A DNA stretch of 64,000 nucleotides, from positions 26,427,501 to 26,491,500 of the forward strand of contig NC_089037.1 of NCBI RefSeq assembly GCF_034140825.1, given 5' to 3'. The notes below the pieces were generated by a model that saw only the letters and a program-made list of their open reading frames with translations, did no database searches and had not been told where the DNA came from. The position numbers and the translations under genes are program-made. Source of the DNA: Oryza sativa Japonica Group (lineage: Eukaryota > Streptophyta > Magnoliopsida > Poales > Poaceae). Shown piece by piece: positions 47,719 to 58,921 of this stretch. The stretch's first letter is position 1. Each line of letters starts with the position of its first letter.

Positions 47719-47910
47719 ATGGCCATGGGTTCCATCAAGGTGCAGGCCGTGATCCTCACCTACGTCCTCCTCGCCGTCCTCCTCCACCCGCTGCTCTGCC
47801 AGGGCTCAGCGATCCCGTCGCATGACGGAGACGCCGGGTCAGGTGCCTCGTGCGTGGAGTTGGAGATGGCGCGTACCGGCGTACGTAGACAAACAGTGGG
47901 AGATAGATGA
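47719..47910 (+). CDS. Possible small secreted peptide
   Basis: 63 codons from an ATG in good plant context (AGCCATGGCC). Residues 1-33 form a strong signal peptide (basic start MAMGSIKVQ, then AVILTYVLLAVLLHPLLC) with a likely cut after CQGSA. The rest, IPSHDGDAGSGASCVELEMA and a short Arg-rich end, matches no family I know. Sequence quality drops after about residue 45, so the frame may be spliced or may be the first exon only: a possible donor lies near 47837 (GCCG|GTCAGG), but no convincing next exon was found. It could be a peptide-hormone precursor or a decayed gene. Confidence 0.45.
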   Translation: MAMGSIKVQAVILTYVLLAVLLHPLLCQGSAIPSHDGDAGSGASCVELEMARTGVRRQTVGDR

Positions 47911-48214
47911 AGCCATGTCCATGTACTACGTACGTGCGCGGCTGCGTGCTAGAAAGACAGTTGCACGGGGCGCGGTGTCCGTACGCGCGTTAATTAGATC
48001 GGTCGGCACGGCCAGCGTTGGCCGTTGGGCACATCGATCGGAAGTGTGTGCTACAATTAATGCCCAGTGCATGCATAGACCGTGTGCGTCGCAGGTTTAA
48101 GTTACCGGGTCATTCATTCATTAATCAGTGTGTGCCAATTATTGCCTATATCAAATAATTCTTCCGCTACGGCGCTACCTGATAAGTCGGCGAGAGTATA
48201 CACTGCTTCTACTT

Positions 48215-48604
48215 AGAGCAATTTAATAGTATAACCCACTGTTAGCTTCAATTCATTTATAGCTATTCTAATAGTCAATTCTAATAGTTGCTTACTATAT
48301 TAATATATACTTCCTCCGTTTCATAGTGTAAGGCTTCATAAAAATGTGAATGAATCTAAATATTCATATGTGTCTAGATTCATTAATAACTATATAAATG
48401 TGGGTAATGCTAGAAAGTCTTACATTGTGAAACGGAGGAAGTACTTATTATTAATATATGGTCCTACCTGTCATACATACATTGCATATTGAAGTCCGTG
48501 CTGTAGCTGGCTATATATCTGTAGCCCGCTATTCTTCTCTCTCATCTTTTACCTTATTAAAATATATTTACAGCTGACTAATAGTCTACTATTGTAACTG
48601 CTCT
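48215..48604. mobile_element. AGAGC-end MITE, interrupted by a Stowaway
   Basis: Same family as 2193-2766: starts AGAGCAATTTAATAGTATA and ends CTATTGTAACTGCTCT, with the shared interior CTGTAGCCCGCT-TTCTTCTCTC. A Stowaway element lies at 48310-48441. Confidence 0.82.
48310..48441. mobile_element. Stowaway-like MITE nested in the AGAGC MITE
   Basis: 132 bp with ends CTTCCTCCGTTTCATAGTGT and the inverse (ACATTGTGAAACGGAGGAAG), flanked by TA on both sides (48308-48309, 48442-48443). The interior is itself roughly palindromic. Confidence 0.85.
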
Positions 48605-49404
48605 TAGAGTCTTCGACAAGCTGCCCTAAAATGAAAGTGATTAAATTAGATTCCTTTGAAACGAAAACAAGGAATTGTCCGAGTGTAGTTTTTCCATCTT
48701 CATCCATCGCATATACAAATCCATGAAGGAACATGCAGTCATATATAGAGTGAAAAGAATCATGGTAACTTATTATTTTCGATATGGGATGTGCCATATG
48801 ACCATTAAATTAAGATCGTGCTAAAGAACATGATAAATATATATACACCTTGTTAAGAACGACTCACAGATGCAGCTATGGATCATTCACAGCTGTAGGC
48901 ATTTCCAAAACTTATAAACATCCCAAGTGTTATTTTTATGATTTTTCCGTCAAAAATTTTCATAATTTCGTATAACCATGTTACGTTATTTGCATTTCAT
49001 TCAAGACATTCCAACCGCCAAGGTATAACCTATTTAATAATTAATTTGCATCCACTACTATAGAATCGATTTTTGCGAACGAATCCTCCACCAACTTATA
49101 GACGGACCATAATAACGTCCACTTGCAATAATATTGAAAAAAAGACTTGCATGCAAAATTCAATTTTCACAGACGGCGGAGACTCTTAATTAACAGACAT
49201 GCCTGCACGCAATCAGCCCACCAGTCCAACGCCCACTTCCCTCTTCCTTACAATATCTATAAGTCATATCATTTCCCCTACCCCCGCTCTCTCTCTCCTT
49301 ATCCTCTCATCTCCTCACTTCAACAACCTCTCCACTCCTCATCCTCTCAATTTCACCTAGACAATTTGATGCCCTAAGCATACGGCTGCTCAGGGCGCAA
49401 TAGA
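48605..49404. other. Intergenic, nothing recognised
   Basis: AT-rich, then a pyrimidine-rich stretch (49270-49360) resembling a plant leader but with no following coding frame. The CACTA element has inserted at its right edge. Confidence 0.4.
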
Positions 49405-51459
49405 CACTACTACAGAATACATCTTTGCAGACGGACGGCAACGATTTTCGCATGCGGCTGCGCGAAATCATCTGCAAATATCGTCATCTTTGTATACGGC
49501 TAGAGCAACCGCATGCAAAAATGGGCGGTCCCCTATACCAGCCGCATGCGAAAATGAATTCAGCGAAATAAAAAAAAAGAAAAAAGCCGAACCCTAGCCC
49601 ACCGCCGCCTAATCCAGCCGGCCTCCACGCCGCCGGATTTGTCACCGTCGTCGGCCAATCCGCCGCTCCAAACCCTAGCCCACCGCTGCCTAATCCAGCC
49701 AGCCTCCGCGTCGCCGGGTTCGTTGCCGTCGTCGGCCAATCCGCCGCTCCAACCATCGTCCGTCGTCGTCGGCGCCGGATTCGTGCAGGGACGGGCCGCC
49801 GCCACCGGATTTACGTCGAGGTCGCGCCGCCAACGGATCCACGCCGGGACACGCCGCCGCCGCCGAATCCACGCCGCGACCACGCCGAGGTCCCGCCGCC
49901 GCCGCCGGATCGATGCCGTCGTCGCGCCGCGGGGGAGGGCGGGGAAGTCGACGGCAACGACAGAGGGAGGAAGAGGCGGCGGATCCGCGCGGGGACGGGC
50001 TTCCGAGGTCGCGCCGCCGCCGTCCTTGGCATTGGAGCCTGCGGCCGCTCCCGCCCGCCGCCGCCGCACGCCGCGCCGCTCTCGGCTGTCGCCGCCGCCA
50101 TGCCCACCGTGCCTGCCCCGTCCCACGCCGCTCTCGGCCGGCGCCGCCGCCACGCCCCGCACTGCTCGATCTCGGTGAGAGAGAGAGAGAAGAGATAGAG
50201 TGAGAGAGAGAAGAATGAGAGGAGAGGATAATGTGAGAGGAGAGGATAAGATAGGGTTAGGTGTGAAATTTTTTGAACTGCGGAAGAGGGAAGGAAGAGG
50301 GTTCATTTTTACATGCGGGCTACTTAATCGTCCGCATACAAAAATTGATTTTTTTTTATATGTGGCTTTTTTTAAAATTTCAAATCGATTTTTATGGCAC
50401 TAGATGAACTCATATGAAAAAGTTGTTAAAAATAAAGTTCTAGAACTCATTGAGATCTACCATTTTTCTTTTTGTCATTTCTCCATCTGAGTTTGATTGA
50501 ACTATATAAAATTTGAATTTTAAAATATAAGAAATTCAAATGATTTTTCGGGTACTAGATGATTTCAAATCGAAAAGTCATCAACAACAAAGTTGTATAA
50601 CTCATCAAGATTTACAACTTTTGTTTAGGTCACTGTTCTATATGATTTTGTTTGAACAGTTTGAATTTGATTTTCAAAATATGACAATTTCAAACAATAT
50701 TTTCAAATACTAAATGTTTTCAACTGAAAAAGTCATCAACAATAAAGTTGTATAACTCATCAAGATATATAACTTTTATTTTGATCATTTCTTCATCCCA
50801 CAAAGTTATTTGTAAGATTGTTCACAGAATAAACATATCTTATATAGTTTTTATAAAACTATATAAGAGATGTACATTTTGTAAAAAAAATCTTACAAAT
50901 CACTTTGTCGGATGAAGAAATGACCAAAATAGAAGTTATAGATCTTGATGAGTTATACAACTTTGTTATTGATGACTTTTTCAGATGAAATCATTTACTG
51001 CTTCAAAATATTATTTGAAGTTTTGAAATTCAAATTTTTAACTGATAAAACAAAGTCACAAGAAAAAATAGCCAAAATAATACCAGTAAGAACACAATAA
51101 TATTATAGAGCATGATTTTAGAACATTTAGGGAAAAAATCATCCAATTTAGAGTTTATATGAGTGAGATACACTAGTTTCAAATTTTTCAAATTTTATTT
51201 TCGCATACGGCTTCTTAAGTGGCCTGTATGGAAAAATTGATTTTTCCATGCGGGCGCTTAAGTGAGTCGCATGCAAAAATGAGCTCATTTTTGCATGCGG
51301 CCCTCTTAAAAGGCCCGTATGGGAAAATCGATTTTTCCATACGGGCCACTTAAGCAGCCTTATGGGAAAATGACCCTCGATTTTTGCAGACGCCACTAGT
51401 TATGGTTCGCATGGAAAAATAATGGGGCCTCGTGCAGAAAAATCACTTTTGTAGTAGTG
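49405..51459. mobile_element. Non-autonomous CACTA (En/Spm) element with GC-rich interior
   Basis: 2055 bp. The ends are CACTACTACAGAATAC and, on the opposite strand, CACTACTACAAAAGTG, with 3-bp flanks AGA and AGG. Subterminal repeats built on GCATGCGG/CGCATGCAAAAAT occur near both ends, as transposase-binding sites do in CACTA elements. From 49587 to about 50160 lies GC-rich DNA with an 81-bp direct duplication (units begin CCCTAGCCCACCGC at 49592 and 49673) and Ala/Arg/Pro-rich frames on both strands. From 50400 to 51010 lie repeated modules of about 150 bp, partly inverted. No transposase is encoded. Confidence 0.9.
50400..51012. repeat. Modular and inverted repeats inside the CACTA element
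   Basis: A unit with AAGTTGTATAACTCATCAAG and an ACAACTTTT-like end recurs near 50430, 50590 and 50740 in direct orientation, and once more inverted near 50940-50975. The last two form inverted arms of about 150 bp around the palindrome TTATATAGTTTTTATAAAAC near 50840-50867. Confidence 0.75.
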
Positions 51460-52069
51460 AGGGCCAGATAGAGGCCCCAACCTAGGGTCCGAGCACGCCC
51501 CATTGCCCCGGACTAACTAGATGTTTAAATCCAACCTAACATCATGGTTTTCATTGCAGGAGAGAACCATTTGGAGAACAGTTAATCCACATGCATTTTA
51601 GGGATGTGGCATTGCATGCAGCCTCCCACACGCCCACGTCTACTGAAGGAATAGGAGGGACACCACGTGTCGTGCCTCCATTACTCTAGTTCAGTTCTAC
51701 ATTGCCGCCTCACAAGGGCTGACTGGTAGGCCCCACAATGACCGGGCGAAGATCACCTCGCACCAGCATCATGTGTCAACCGGAGAGCAAAATTGTCACC
51801 CTTTTGAGCGATTGTGATGTGGGACATCAACAAGATTAAGCGTACCCACTCTTTTGAATGGGGTCTGCTCCTATATCACGTATTGGCACTATGGACTCCA
51901 ATTACCTATCAAAGGAGGATCCATGCCAACAGATAGATGGTTAGATTCCTTCGCGATTAGAGCTCACACAAGTCCCATATTTCATTGTAATTAATCCCGG
52001 TTCCTCACCGATAGTCCACATACATATAGAAGTAGGGTGTTATGTATCTATGCAGTCCGAACCTATATA
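51460..52069. other. Intergenic, nothing recognised
   Basis: No open frame or repeat with clear ends. GCAG|GAGAGAACC near 51555-51560 could be a splice acceptor of an unannotated transcript, but there is no partner. Confidence 0.35.
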
Positions 52070-52302
52070 CTCCCTCCGTTTTTAATAGATGACACCGTTG
52101 ACTTTTTCTCACATGTTTGACCATTCGTCTTATTCAAAAAATTTATGTAATTATAATTTATTTTATCATGAGTTGTTTTATCACTTATAGTACTTTAAGT
52201 GTGATTTATATCTTATATATTTGCATAAAATTTTGGATAAGATGAATGGTCAAACATGTGAGAAAAAGTCAACGGTGTCATCTAGTAAAAAAATGGAGGT
52301 AG
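52070..52302. mobile_element. Stowaway-like MITE
   Basis: 233 bp, ends CTCCCTCCGTTTTTAATAGA and an eroded inverse, TA on both sides. GTTGACTTTTTCTCACATG and its inverse lie just inside. Same family as 22503-22737. Confidence 0.82.
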
Positions 52303-53180
52303 TACTTCCTTATGTCCATATGTTCCCTGATGGTGACTCAGGCTTAACTAGCCTCCTGGTTGAATCTTCAAAGTAGGGGTTTTTGCTTCCCCGTTCTCGG
52401 AGTCCTGCACTCCGATAGTGCCTTCTTGCGAAAATTTATTTTTACACATGGGTGTGATGTCTACCTACAAAAATTACTATTTTTACATATACCTGGGGCA
52501 GACGATCGCTATCTTTGTATGCAGGGGCGGAGCTAGAGCGAGATGGAGACGGGTGCCACTTGTTTAATTTACTCTGCTTTATATCATGTTTAAGCTAATG
52601 TGGATGTCTAAATTTGTAATGAGGGGAATGCACACATGATGAAAATAGATTAGGTATAGCTATAAATTTTTCTTGACTGAGTTACTGGGTACCCCTCAAT
52701 ACTCTAGTCTCTAGCAGTATTATAAACACAAGACAGAGACAAGATGGCGAACGGCGGCACGAACGGGCTAGGAATCGCACCAGAAATTCGTTAGAGAAAA
52801 AAAAATGAACCGCAGCAGCAGCAGAGGCGTTGCAATCCGGTAGAAACTACACACCCGACAAGCGACGGGATACAGTTTGGCACATCTGTAGTGGTCGGTA
52901 GTCGGTACACATGCGCAGGAGTTACCGCGGTAGTCGGTCCCGGGAGTAGTAGAGAGCAGCAGGGACACAAGAGTTTCACGGGGACACGGGAGTACACACC
53001 CACCACACAATCACTCGCCGCCACGTACTCCAGGGACCGCACCGCACGCGGCGCGAGCGATACGTTTACCCCCACCTCACACCTCACCCGCCCCGATCCC
53101 AATATCCTCCCCCCCAATCCCCAATCTTTTTCCATTCCGCTTCCTCGGCGCCCGTACGTGCCACCACCGCGTGCCCAACT
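52303..53180. other. Intergenic, with a transposon tip near 52524
   Basis: CAGGGGCGGAGCTAGAG near 52523 is a familiar tip of a rice DNA element, but the opposite end is not found and may be truncated. From about 52880 the sequence becomes GC-rich and grades into the CCX promoter. Confidence 0.4.
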
Positions 53181-53489
53181 TGCAAGGTTACTTAACCCAC
53201 AAGGGTGTGTTCGCTCTCTCTCTCTCTATCGCTCTCTCGCTCGCGTCGCGTCTCCTCGCCTCCCGTCCCACTCGCTCTGTTCGCGCGGTACACGCACGCA
53301 CTACGCACACGGACACGCCTCGCGCTGATGAGCTGAGGTGAGCTCGCCCACCGCCCGCGCCGCGAATCCCTCCGCGCCGCTCCGCCTCCACGCCGAGATC
53401 CCCCGCGCGCAAACGCCCCCACCCCACCTCCGATCCCCCCCTGCGGGCCGCATGCCGTCCTAGGAATCCCCCGCGTTCTCCCCCGTTTT
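53181..53489 (+). promoter_or_regulatory. CCX gene leader with CT microsatellite
   Basis: Contains a CT-rich run (CTCTCTCTCTCTCTATCGCTC near 53212-53240), a typical plant core-promoter or leader feature. No TATA box was found at a proper distance. The transcription start is unknown. Confidence 0.45.
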
Positions 53490-55217
53490 ATGGCGCTCCT
53501 GCGCAGGCGGGGGTACAGTGCCGCCGTCCCCAGCGCCTGCTGCTTCCTCCTCCTGCTGCTCGTCCTCTCCGCCTCCCACCTCCTGCCCACTCGCCGAGGC
53601 CATGGCGGCGTCCTAGAAGGGTTGGCCCTTAGGGGGAGCGCCTCTCGTTCTCGTTCTGGTTCGTCGTCGTCCTCTTCCGCCGGCGAGGAGCAGGGAAGTT
53701 GCCAGGAGCTGCAGTCCATCGAGGGCGGGGAGGCCAGGTGCCTGTACCTCCGGACGCACCCGCCGTGCGCGCCCGCGGGGTACGTGGACTACCTCAGGCT
53801 GTTCTACTGCGGGTTCGCCCACGCGCCGGCGGCGGGGTACGCCGCGGCCGTGCTCTGGCTGGCGGTGCTCTTCTACCTGCTCGGCGACACCGCGTCCGAG
53901 TACTTCTGCGCGTCCCTCGAGGGGCTCTCGGCGGAGCTGCGCCTGCCGCCGGCCATCGCTGGCGTCACGCTGCTCTCGCTCGGGAACGGCGCGCCGGATG
54001 TCTTCGCCAGCGTCGTCTCCTTCGCGGCCGGCGACGGCGGGGGCGTCGGGCTCAACAGCGCGCTCGGTGGCGCGCTGTTCGTGTCCACCGTTGTTGCTGG
54101 GGTGGTCGCGCTCGCCGCCGCCTCGCGTGCCGGCCGAGGCGGGGTTGTGGTGGAGCTGCGGGGATTCGTGCGCGACATCTGCTTCCTCCTCCTCGCGCTC
54201 TGCTCACTCCTCGCCATACTGGTGACCGGCACGGTCACCGTCTGGGTGTCCGCGTCCTTCGTCTCGCTCTATGTCGCGTATGTCCTCCTCGTCTGGACCT
54301 CCCACTGCTGCTCTGAACCGGGGAAGCCGCCGCAGGCCGACCTCGCCGCGCCGCTCCTCCTCGACGACGACGGCGGCGTCACGCCACTGCCGTCCTACTC
54401 CAAGAACTCGGCGCCCTCGAAAAAAAGAGCCTACCTTCATTGCCTCCTATCCGCGATCCTCATCCCGCTGTACCTCCCTCGCCGCCTGACAATCCCGGAC
54501 ATCGCCGGGCACCGCTGGTCCCGGCCCTGCGCCGTGGCGTCCCTCGCTCTGGCGCCGGTCCTCCTCGCCGCCACCTGGGCATCGTCGTGCCGGCATGCCC
54601 TCGCCGTCCTCCTCGGCGGCGCCCTCCTCGGCCTCCTCCTCGCCGCGCTCGCCGCGGCCACCACGGAGGCGGCCTCCCCACCCCGCGGGCGGTGGCGGCG
54701 CGTGCCGTGGCTGGCGGCGGGGTTCCTGATGAGCGTGCTGTGGGCGTACACCCTGGCGCGCGAGCTGGTGGCGCTGCTGGTGGCGATCGGGTACATGGTG
54801 GGCGTGAGGGCGAGCGTGCTGGGCGTGACGGTGCTGGCGTGGGGGGACTCGCTGGGCGACCTGGTGTCGAACGTCGCCATGGCGCTGCACGGCGGCGCCG
54901 GCGGCGCGCAGACGGCGGTGTCGGGCTGCTACGCGGGCCCGCTGTTCAACACGGTGGTGGGGCTGGGCCTCTCGCTGACGCTGGCGGCGGGGTCCCAGTA
55001 CCCGGCGCCGTTCGCGATCCCGGCGGGCGGGGCGGTGTACGAGGCGGTGGGGTTCCTCGGCGCCGGGCTGGCATGGGCGCTGCTGGTGGTGCCGGCGAGG
55101 GGGATGCGGCTGGACCGGGTGTACGGCATGGGCCTCATCGCCATCTACCTCGCCTTCGTCACCATCCGCGTCTTCGACAGCCTCGGCCTCTGGACACACT
55201 CCTGGTGGCCAGCATAG
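53490..55217 (+). CDS. CCX2: Cation/calcium exchanger (CCX family)
   Basis: Intronless, 575 residues. The membrane topology is two halves of about five to six helices. The first has the alpha-1 exchange motif GNGAPD at residues 165-170 (LLSLGNGAPDVFASVVSFAA); the second has the alpha-2 motif at 452-457 (AWGDSLGDLVSNVAMA). A Cys-containing segment (residues 71-108) and a hydrophilic loop (about 272-315) between the halves are normal for plant CCX proteins. They exchange Na+, K+, Ca2+ or Cd2+ against other ions at the plasma membrane or tonoplast. The N-terminus has a signal-anchor-like stretch (ACCFLLLLLVLSASHLL). The start is the first ATG in frame after the leader. The symbol rests on my memory that rice OsCCX2, linked to grain cadmium, lies near a dehydrin and IPMDH on chromosome 3; another CCX member is possible. 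Confidence 0.93.
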   Translation: MALLRRRGYSAAVPSACCFLLLLLVLSASHLLPTRRGHGGVLEGLALRGSASRSRSGSSSSSSAGEEQGSCQELQSIEGGEARCLYLRTHPPCAPAGYVDYLRLFYCGFAHAPAAGYAAAVLWLAVLFYLLGDTASEYFCASLEGLSAELRLPPAIAGVTLLSLGNGAPDVFASVVSFAAGDGGGVGLNSALGGALFVSTVVAGVVALAAASRAGRGGVVVELRGFVRDICFLLLALCSLLAILVTGTVTVWVSASFVSLYVAYVLLVWTSHCCSEPGKPPQADLAAPLLLDDDGGVTPLPSYSKNSAPSKKRAYLHCLLSAILIPLYLPRRLTIPDIAGHRWSRPCAVASLALAPVLLAATWASSCRHALAVLLGGALLGLLLAALAAATTEAASPPRGRWRRVPWLAAGFLMSVLWAYTLARELVALLVAIGYMVGVRASVLGVTVLAWGDSLGDLVSNVAMALHGGAGGAQTAVSGCYAGPLFNTVVGLGLSLTLAAGSQYPAPFAIPAGGAVYEAVGFLGAGLAWALLVVPARGMRLDRVYGMGLIAIYLAFVTIRVFDSLGLWTHSWWPA

Positions 55218-55810
55218 CAACACCCCCCACCTAGCGATCGATATGATCGAGCAGTTGCAACCAAACCTATCGCTGCTCTCGGAGCGCCATCAATGGCGAC
55301 CACTGATTGATTGTAGAACGTAGCCACGTACTACACCTAGCTTTGTGCTAGCAGCCTAGTAACATCGACTGATAGATCAAAAACCAGATTTTTGTGTATA
55401 TTACTCACAAGCCTTTAGCTAACAGCGATGTAGCAATTGTTCATATATCTTCGTTTGGCATCCTGTCGCAATCCCGACATTAACGAGCAGTACAAGGATT
55501 AATTTCTTCATTTGCACTCACAATCCTCCCGATCGATCGTTTGATCTCACATGTTTTTACGACGCTCCGTGCATCGATCGTGCCATGCTCCGGGGGACCC
55601 CCAGGGGCGTTTTATTTAGCTCGTCACGTGCGATTTCCGGTCCAGTGTTAACGACGCCTTTTTGGTTGGGTGTCGTCGTCTTCCTCGTCTCCGGGCAAAG
55701 GACTTGACGAGTCCGAGCTCGGGGACAAATTGAGGAGAACGGCACGAGGGCATGGTCTGTCTTGTTTCGCGAACCGGACGTAACGTCACCTAATTGGTGG
55801 TTTAGTGAAA
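55218..55810. other. CCX 3' UTR and flank
   Basis: Probable 3' UTR for the first 200-300 bases. Nothing else recognised. Confidence 0.45.
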
Positions 55811-56172
55811 GGCTCGTTTAGTTCGCGAAAAAGAAATTTTTGGTATCATATCGGTCGTTTGACCGGATGTTGGAATGGATTTCCCGATACGAATGAAAAA
55901 CTAATTTTATAACTCACTCGTAAACCACGAGATTAATTTATTATGTCTAATTAATCTGTCATTAGTACATATGGTTACTGTAGCACTTATAGCTAATAAT
56001 GGACTAATTAGGTCCAAAAGATTCGTATCGTGATTTCCATACAAACTGTGCAATTAGTTTTTCATTTTATTCATGCATATATCTAAAATTAGTTTTTTAT
56101 TTTATTTATGTATGTATAAAAATATTGATGTGATGTTTTTGAGTAAAAGTTTGTAGAAACTAATAAGGACTT
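55811..56172. mobile_element. MITE of the GTTTAG-end family with internal duplication
   Basis: Starts GGCTCGTTTAGTTCGCGAAA, with TGTCTAATTAATCTGTC and GACTAATTAGGTCC in inverse relation inside. TTAGTTTTTCATTTTATTCATG near 56056 is repeated near 56092, an internal duplication the other copies lack. Confidence 0.72.
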
Positions 56173-56345
56173 AGTTTACATGCATTGCCCCTTCCAGAAA
56201 AAAGTTAGCCGATTGCATCATCTTCGTCTTGCTTCCTATCAACCTGGTGCACTGAACGTTTGTCATTTTCGCACACTTGCGGCATTTTTTATTTGGGCGC
56301 AGCATGTAAGGTGCTGAGCTTCTCTAAGATAACGTCAAGCGAGTA

Positions 56346-56580
56346 CTCCCTCCGTCCTAAAATAAGTGCAGCCATATTTTTCCGCGCCCAACTTTAACCA
56401 TCCGTCTTATTTGAAAAAATTTTTAAAAAAATTAAAAACATAAGTCACAAGTAAAGTACTATTCATGTTTTATCATCTCATAGCAACAAAAATGCTAATT
56501 ATAAAAAAATTTTAAATAAAACGGACAGTCAAAGTTGGACGCGGAAAACCATGGCTGCACTTATTTTAAGACGGAGGTAG
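56346..56580. mobile_element. Stowaway-like MITE
   Basis: 235 bp with ends CTCCCTCCGTCCTAAAATAA and CTACCTCCGTCTTAAAATAA (opposite strand), flanked by TA. Interior phrases AAGTGCAGCCAT and ATGGCTGCACTT pair inversely. The decayed element at 58922-59147 is the same family. Confidence 0.85.
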
Positions 56581-58449
56581 TATTTAGTACAAGTAATATA
56601 GAAATGCCGTCATTGATCCTAGTGTACGTCTACCCGATTGTTCAGAAGGTAGTGACCCGTATTGACACGCGCGCAAACACCTGCTTGCACACAATGCCAA
56701 ACAGCGAACAGTAGGAGGAAAATTTATTCTTAGGTACATTCCCTCGTCATATACGGTAATATACAAGTTGTTGTTATGAAAAAATTCAATAAAGTGATAG
56801 ATTACTTCGCAACAAGATTAAATTTAATTAATTTCTAAATGGTACAACGAAAAAATAAATTAGATTGTAAATGTACGTTAACTAGCTATGATTTAAATTG
56901 TTTTTTATTGTAACTTGTAAAAGTTAAAATGTTTATAGAGTGGCATACCACATATTTATCTTATTATGTTTTTTTAAAAAAAATATAAATATTTAAGTGA
57001 CGTACGAGTTTCCTTAGAGTTTGAAACCCATTCTTGGAGTAGAAACACGAGTTTAAAACAAATTTATTAAGTAGATTATTGACTTACGTCAATTAAATGT
57101 TTTGATATGTGAACTTAATATAAATAATTTAGAATAGTAAGTGGTTTATGCAATATAAGTAGTAAAACGTTTTAACAAAATATATTTATCGAAGAGTCAA
57201 ACATATATATAATCTATTTCAACAGCCCGTTAAATAATTTAAAAAGAAATGAGCCTTAATCTCATCGCTACTTTATTCAGCTGGAACGCGCTTGTCGTGG
57301 CTTCGATTCGGGTCTCCACGCGCTAACGCGAGACCTTGTGATCAAATTCGTCATCGTAAAAGGCAGGTTTCTTGTTGATTTTTTTTCTCTCTTACCTTTT
57401 TGCGTGGATTAGTTGGGGTTAAGCAAGAAGCATGGCATCTGCTTCATTGTGTCGAGTGGCAGCTATCTACTTTAGCTTGGGTGTTTGTAAAAATCCACTT
57501 GATCCTCACTAGGCAAAGGTTGACGCCATGTTTCCGGGCAAATTCTACTGCTGCGTTTTTTGAGAACATCTACTTCTTCGTTGGCTTTCTCTTTATCACT
57601 ACTATACTCCTTGCCTAAATTTTAATATCAGTGGAGACCATCGCCAAGAAGCTCACCTTGTAACATAAAAAAAATTAAAAAGAAGAAACAGTTTGAGTGT
57701 GAATAACTGCTTTGAACATGTTTTTTTAGCAGGAAAATTGTAATATAATAATTTATTAGTGGTCTAGAAATGAATTATTGAACTACTCAGGGTATGGGTT
57801 TGAATAATGGGAAATGAGGAGTGGGATTGGTACTGAGAAATGAATGAAGGGTTAGAATTAAATGGATAAGGGAGAATGAATGGTTGGGATTTAAAGATAG
57901 GTGGGAAATCATTTCCTTGGACATTTGATGAACACTGCCTCAGTTCCTATTCCATATGGGATACCAAATCGTGGTAGCAGGGGAGCACGGCGAGAACGAA
58001 CACGATTCCCCTCTTGGCCTCGTCTAACTGCCTTTTCGGCCGGTGAGCGGGCAGAGCAAGGTATACCGCGCGCGCGCCGGCCCGCGCATCACGAGAATCG
58101 TGCGCCGCTGCGATCCCCGCTTTAATTGGGTGGTGGTTTTTTTTTCCCGTTCGCTGCGTACGTGCGGGGGGCACGACACGACGGAGGACGCGTGGTCCAG
58201 GTAGCAGGGACCGATCCCTATTCCCTTCCCCTCTGCATCTTGTTTTGACGACCTCCCCCCCAACAACAGTGTCGCTGTCCGCATGTGCTGTGCTACGGAC
58301 TGTAGCGTACGCTGGATGGGCTCCCCCGTCCGCGTCGTCCTGCCCACTGCCGCCGCAACGGGCTCACGGCTCCGCGTGCCTGCGTGTACGGCGTACATAC
58401 GGCGAAAGGGAAAGAATTTAATGTCTTTTGTCTAAACTCTGACATCAAA
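56581..58449. other. Intergenic, nothing coding
   Basis: AT-rich to about 57950, then a GC-rich patch (57960-58400) upstream of a tRNA gene. Short frames in the patch on both strands do not resemble proteins. Confidence 0.4.
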
Positions 58450-58520
58450 GCACCAGTGGTCTAGTGGTAGAATAGTACCCTGCCACGGTACAGACCCGGG
58501 TTCGATTCCCGGCTGGTGCA
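58450..58520 (+). tRNA. trnG-GCC: tRNA-Gly (anticodon GCC)
   Basis: 71 bases that fold as a complete cloverleaf. The acceptor stem GCACCAG pairs with CTGGTGC, leaving A as discriminator. The D arm holds TAGTGGTA. The anticodon stem GTACC/GGTAC encloses loop CTGCCAC with anticodon GCC at 58482-58484. The T arm is CCGGG-TTCGATT-CCCGG. There is no intron. A T-rich stretch (CGTTTTTCCTTTT) follows directly as a polymerase III terminator. It is a nuclear cytosolic-type tRNA. Confidence 0.97.
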
Positions 58521-58531
58521 CGTTTTTCCTT
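58521..58531 (+). terminator. Pol III terminator of tRNA-Gly
   Basis: A run of five T begins two bases after the tRNA 3' end, followed by a second T run a few bases later. Confidence 0.75.
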
Positions 58532-58921
58532 TTAAATTTTCTGTTATCTGTTTTGTCTTTTAATTTTCTGTTGTCATCTGTTGTCTGTTGGGCGATGTTG
58601 CAGACTTGCAGTACTGGTGCTTCGTTCGTTTTGTCTGTTGTCTGTTATGCTTCCACTGTGCAGTTAATTTCGCGCAGATTGAGAACTAGCCAATCCGCCA
58701 AAGACATGCGCAGATGGATTCTACGCGCCGCAGTCGCTCGGAGGACGGGATGAATAAAAGAAACGAACTGGTGGACCGCAGCGGTCGGCGAAGGGCATAG
58801 GCCTATAACACAACACACGTACTCTCTCGCGCGCATGCGCGCCACGCACGATCCACCTGCCTATGCCTGATGCTCCATAACTCAATATAGCTGTACACGT
58901 GTATCGATCCGATAATGTCTA

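Noticed and set aside
49560-50306. 248-codon minus-strand frame in the CACTA core
   Set aside because: Spans a direct duplication and CCG-rich DNA. The translation is repetitive Arg/Ala/Gly and lies within a mobile element.
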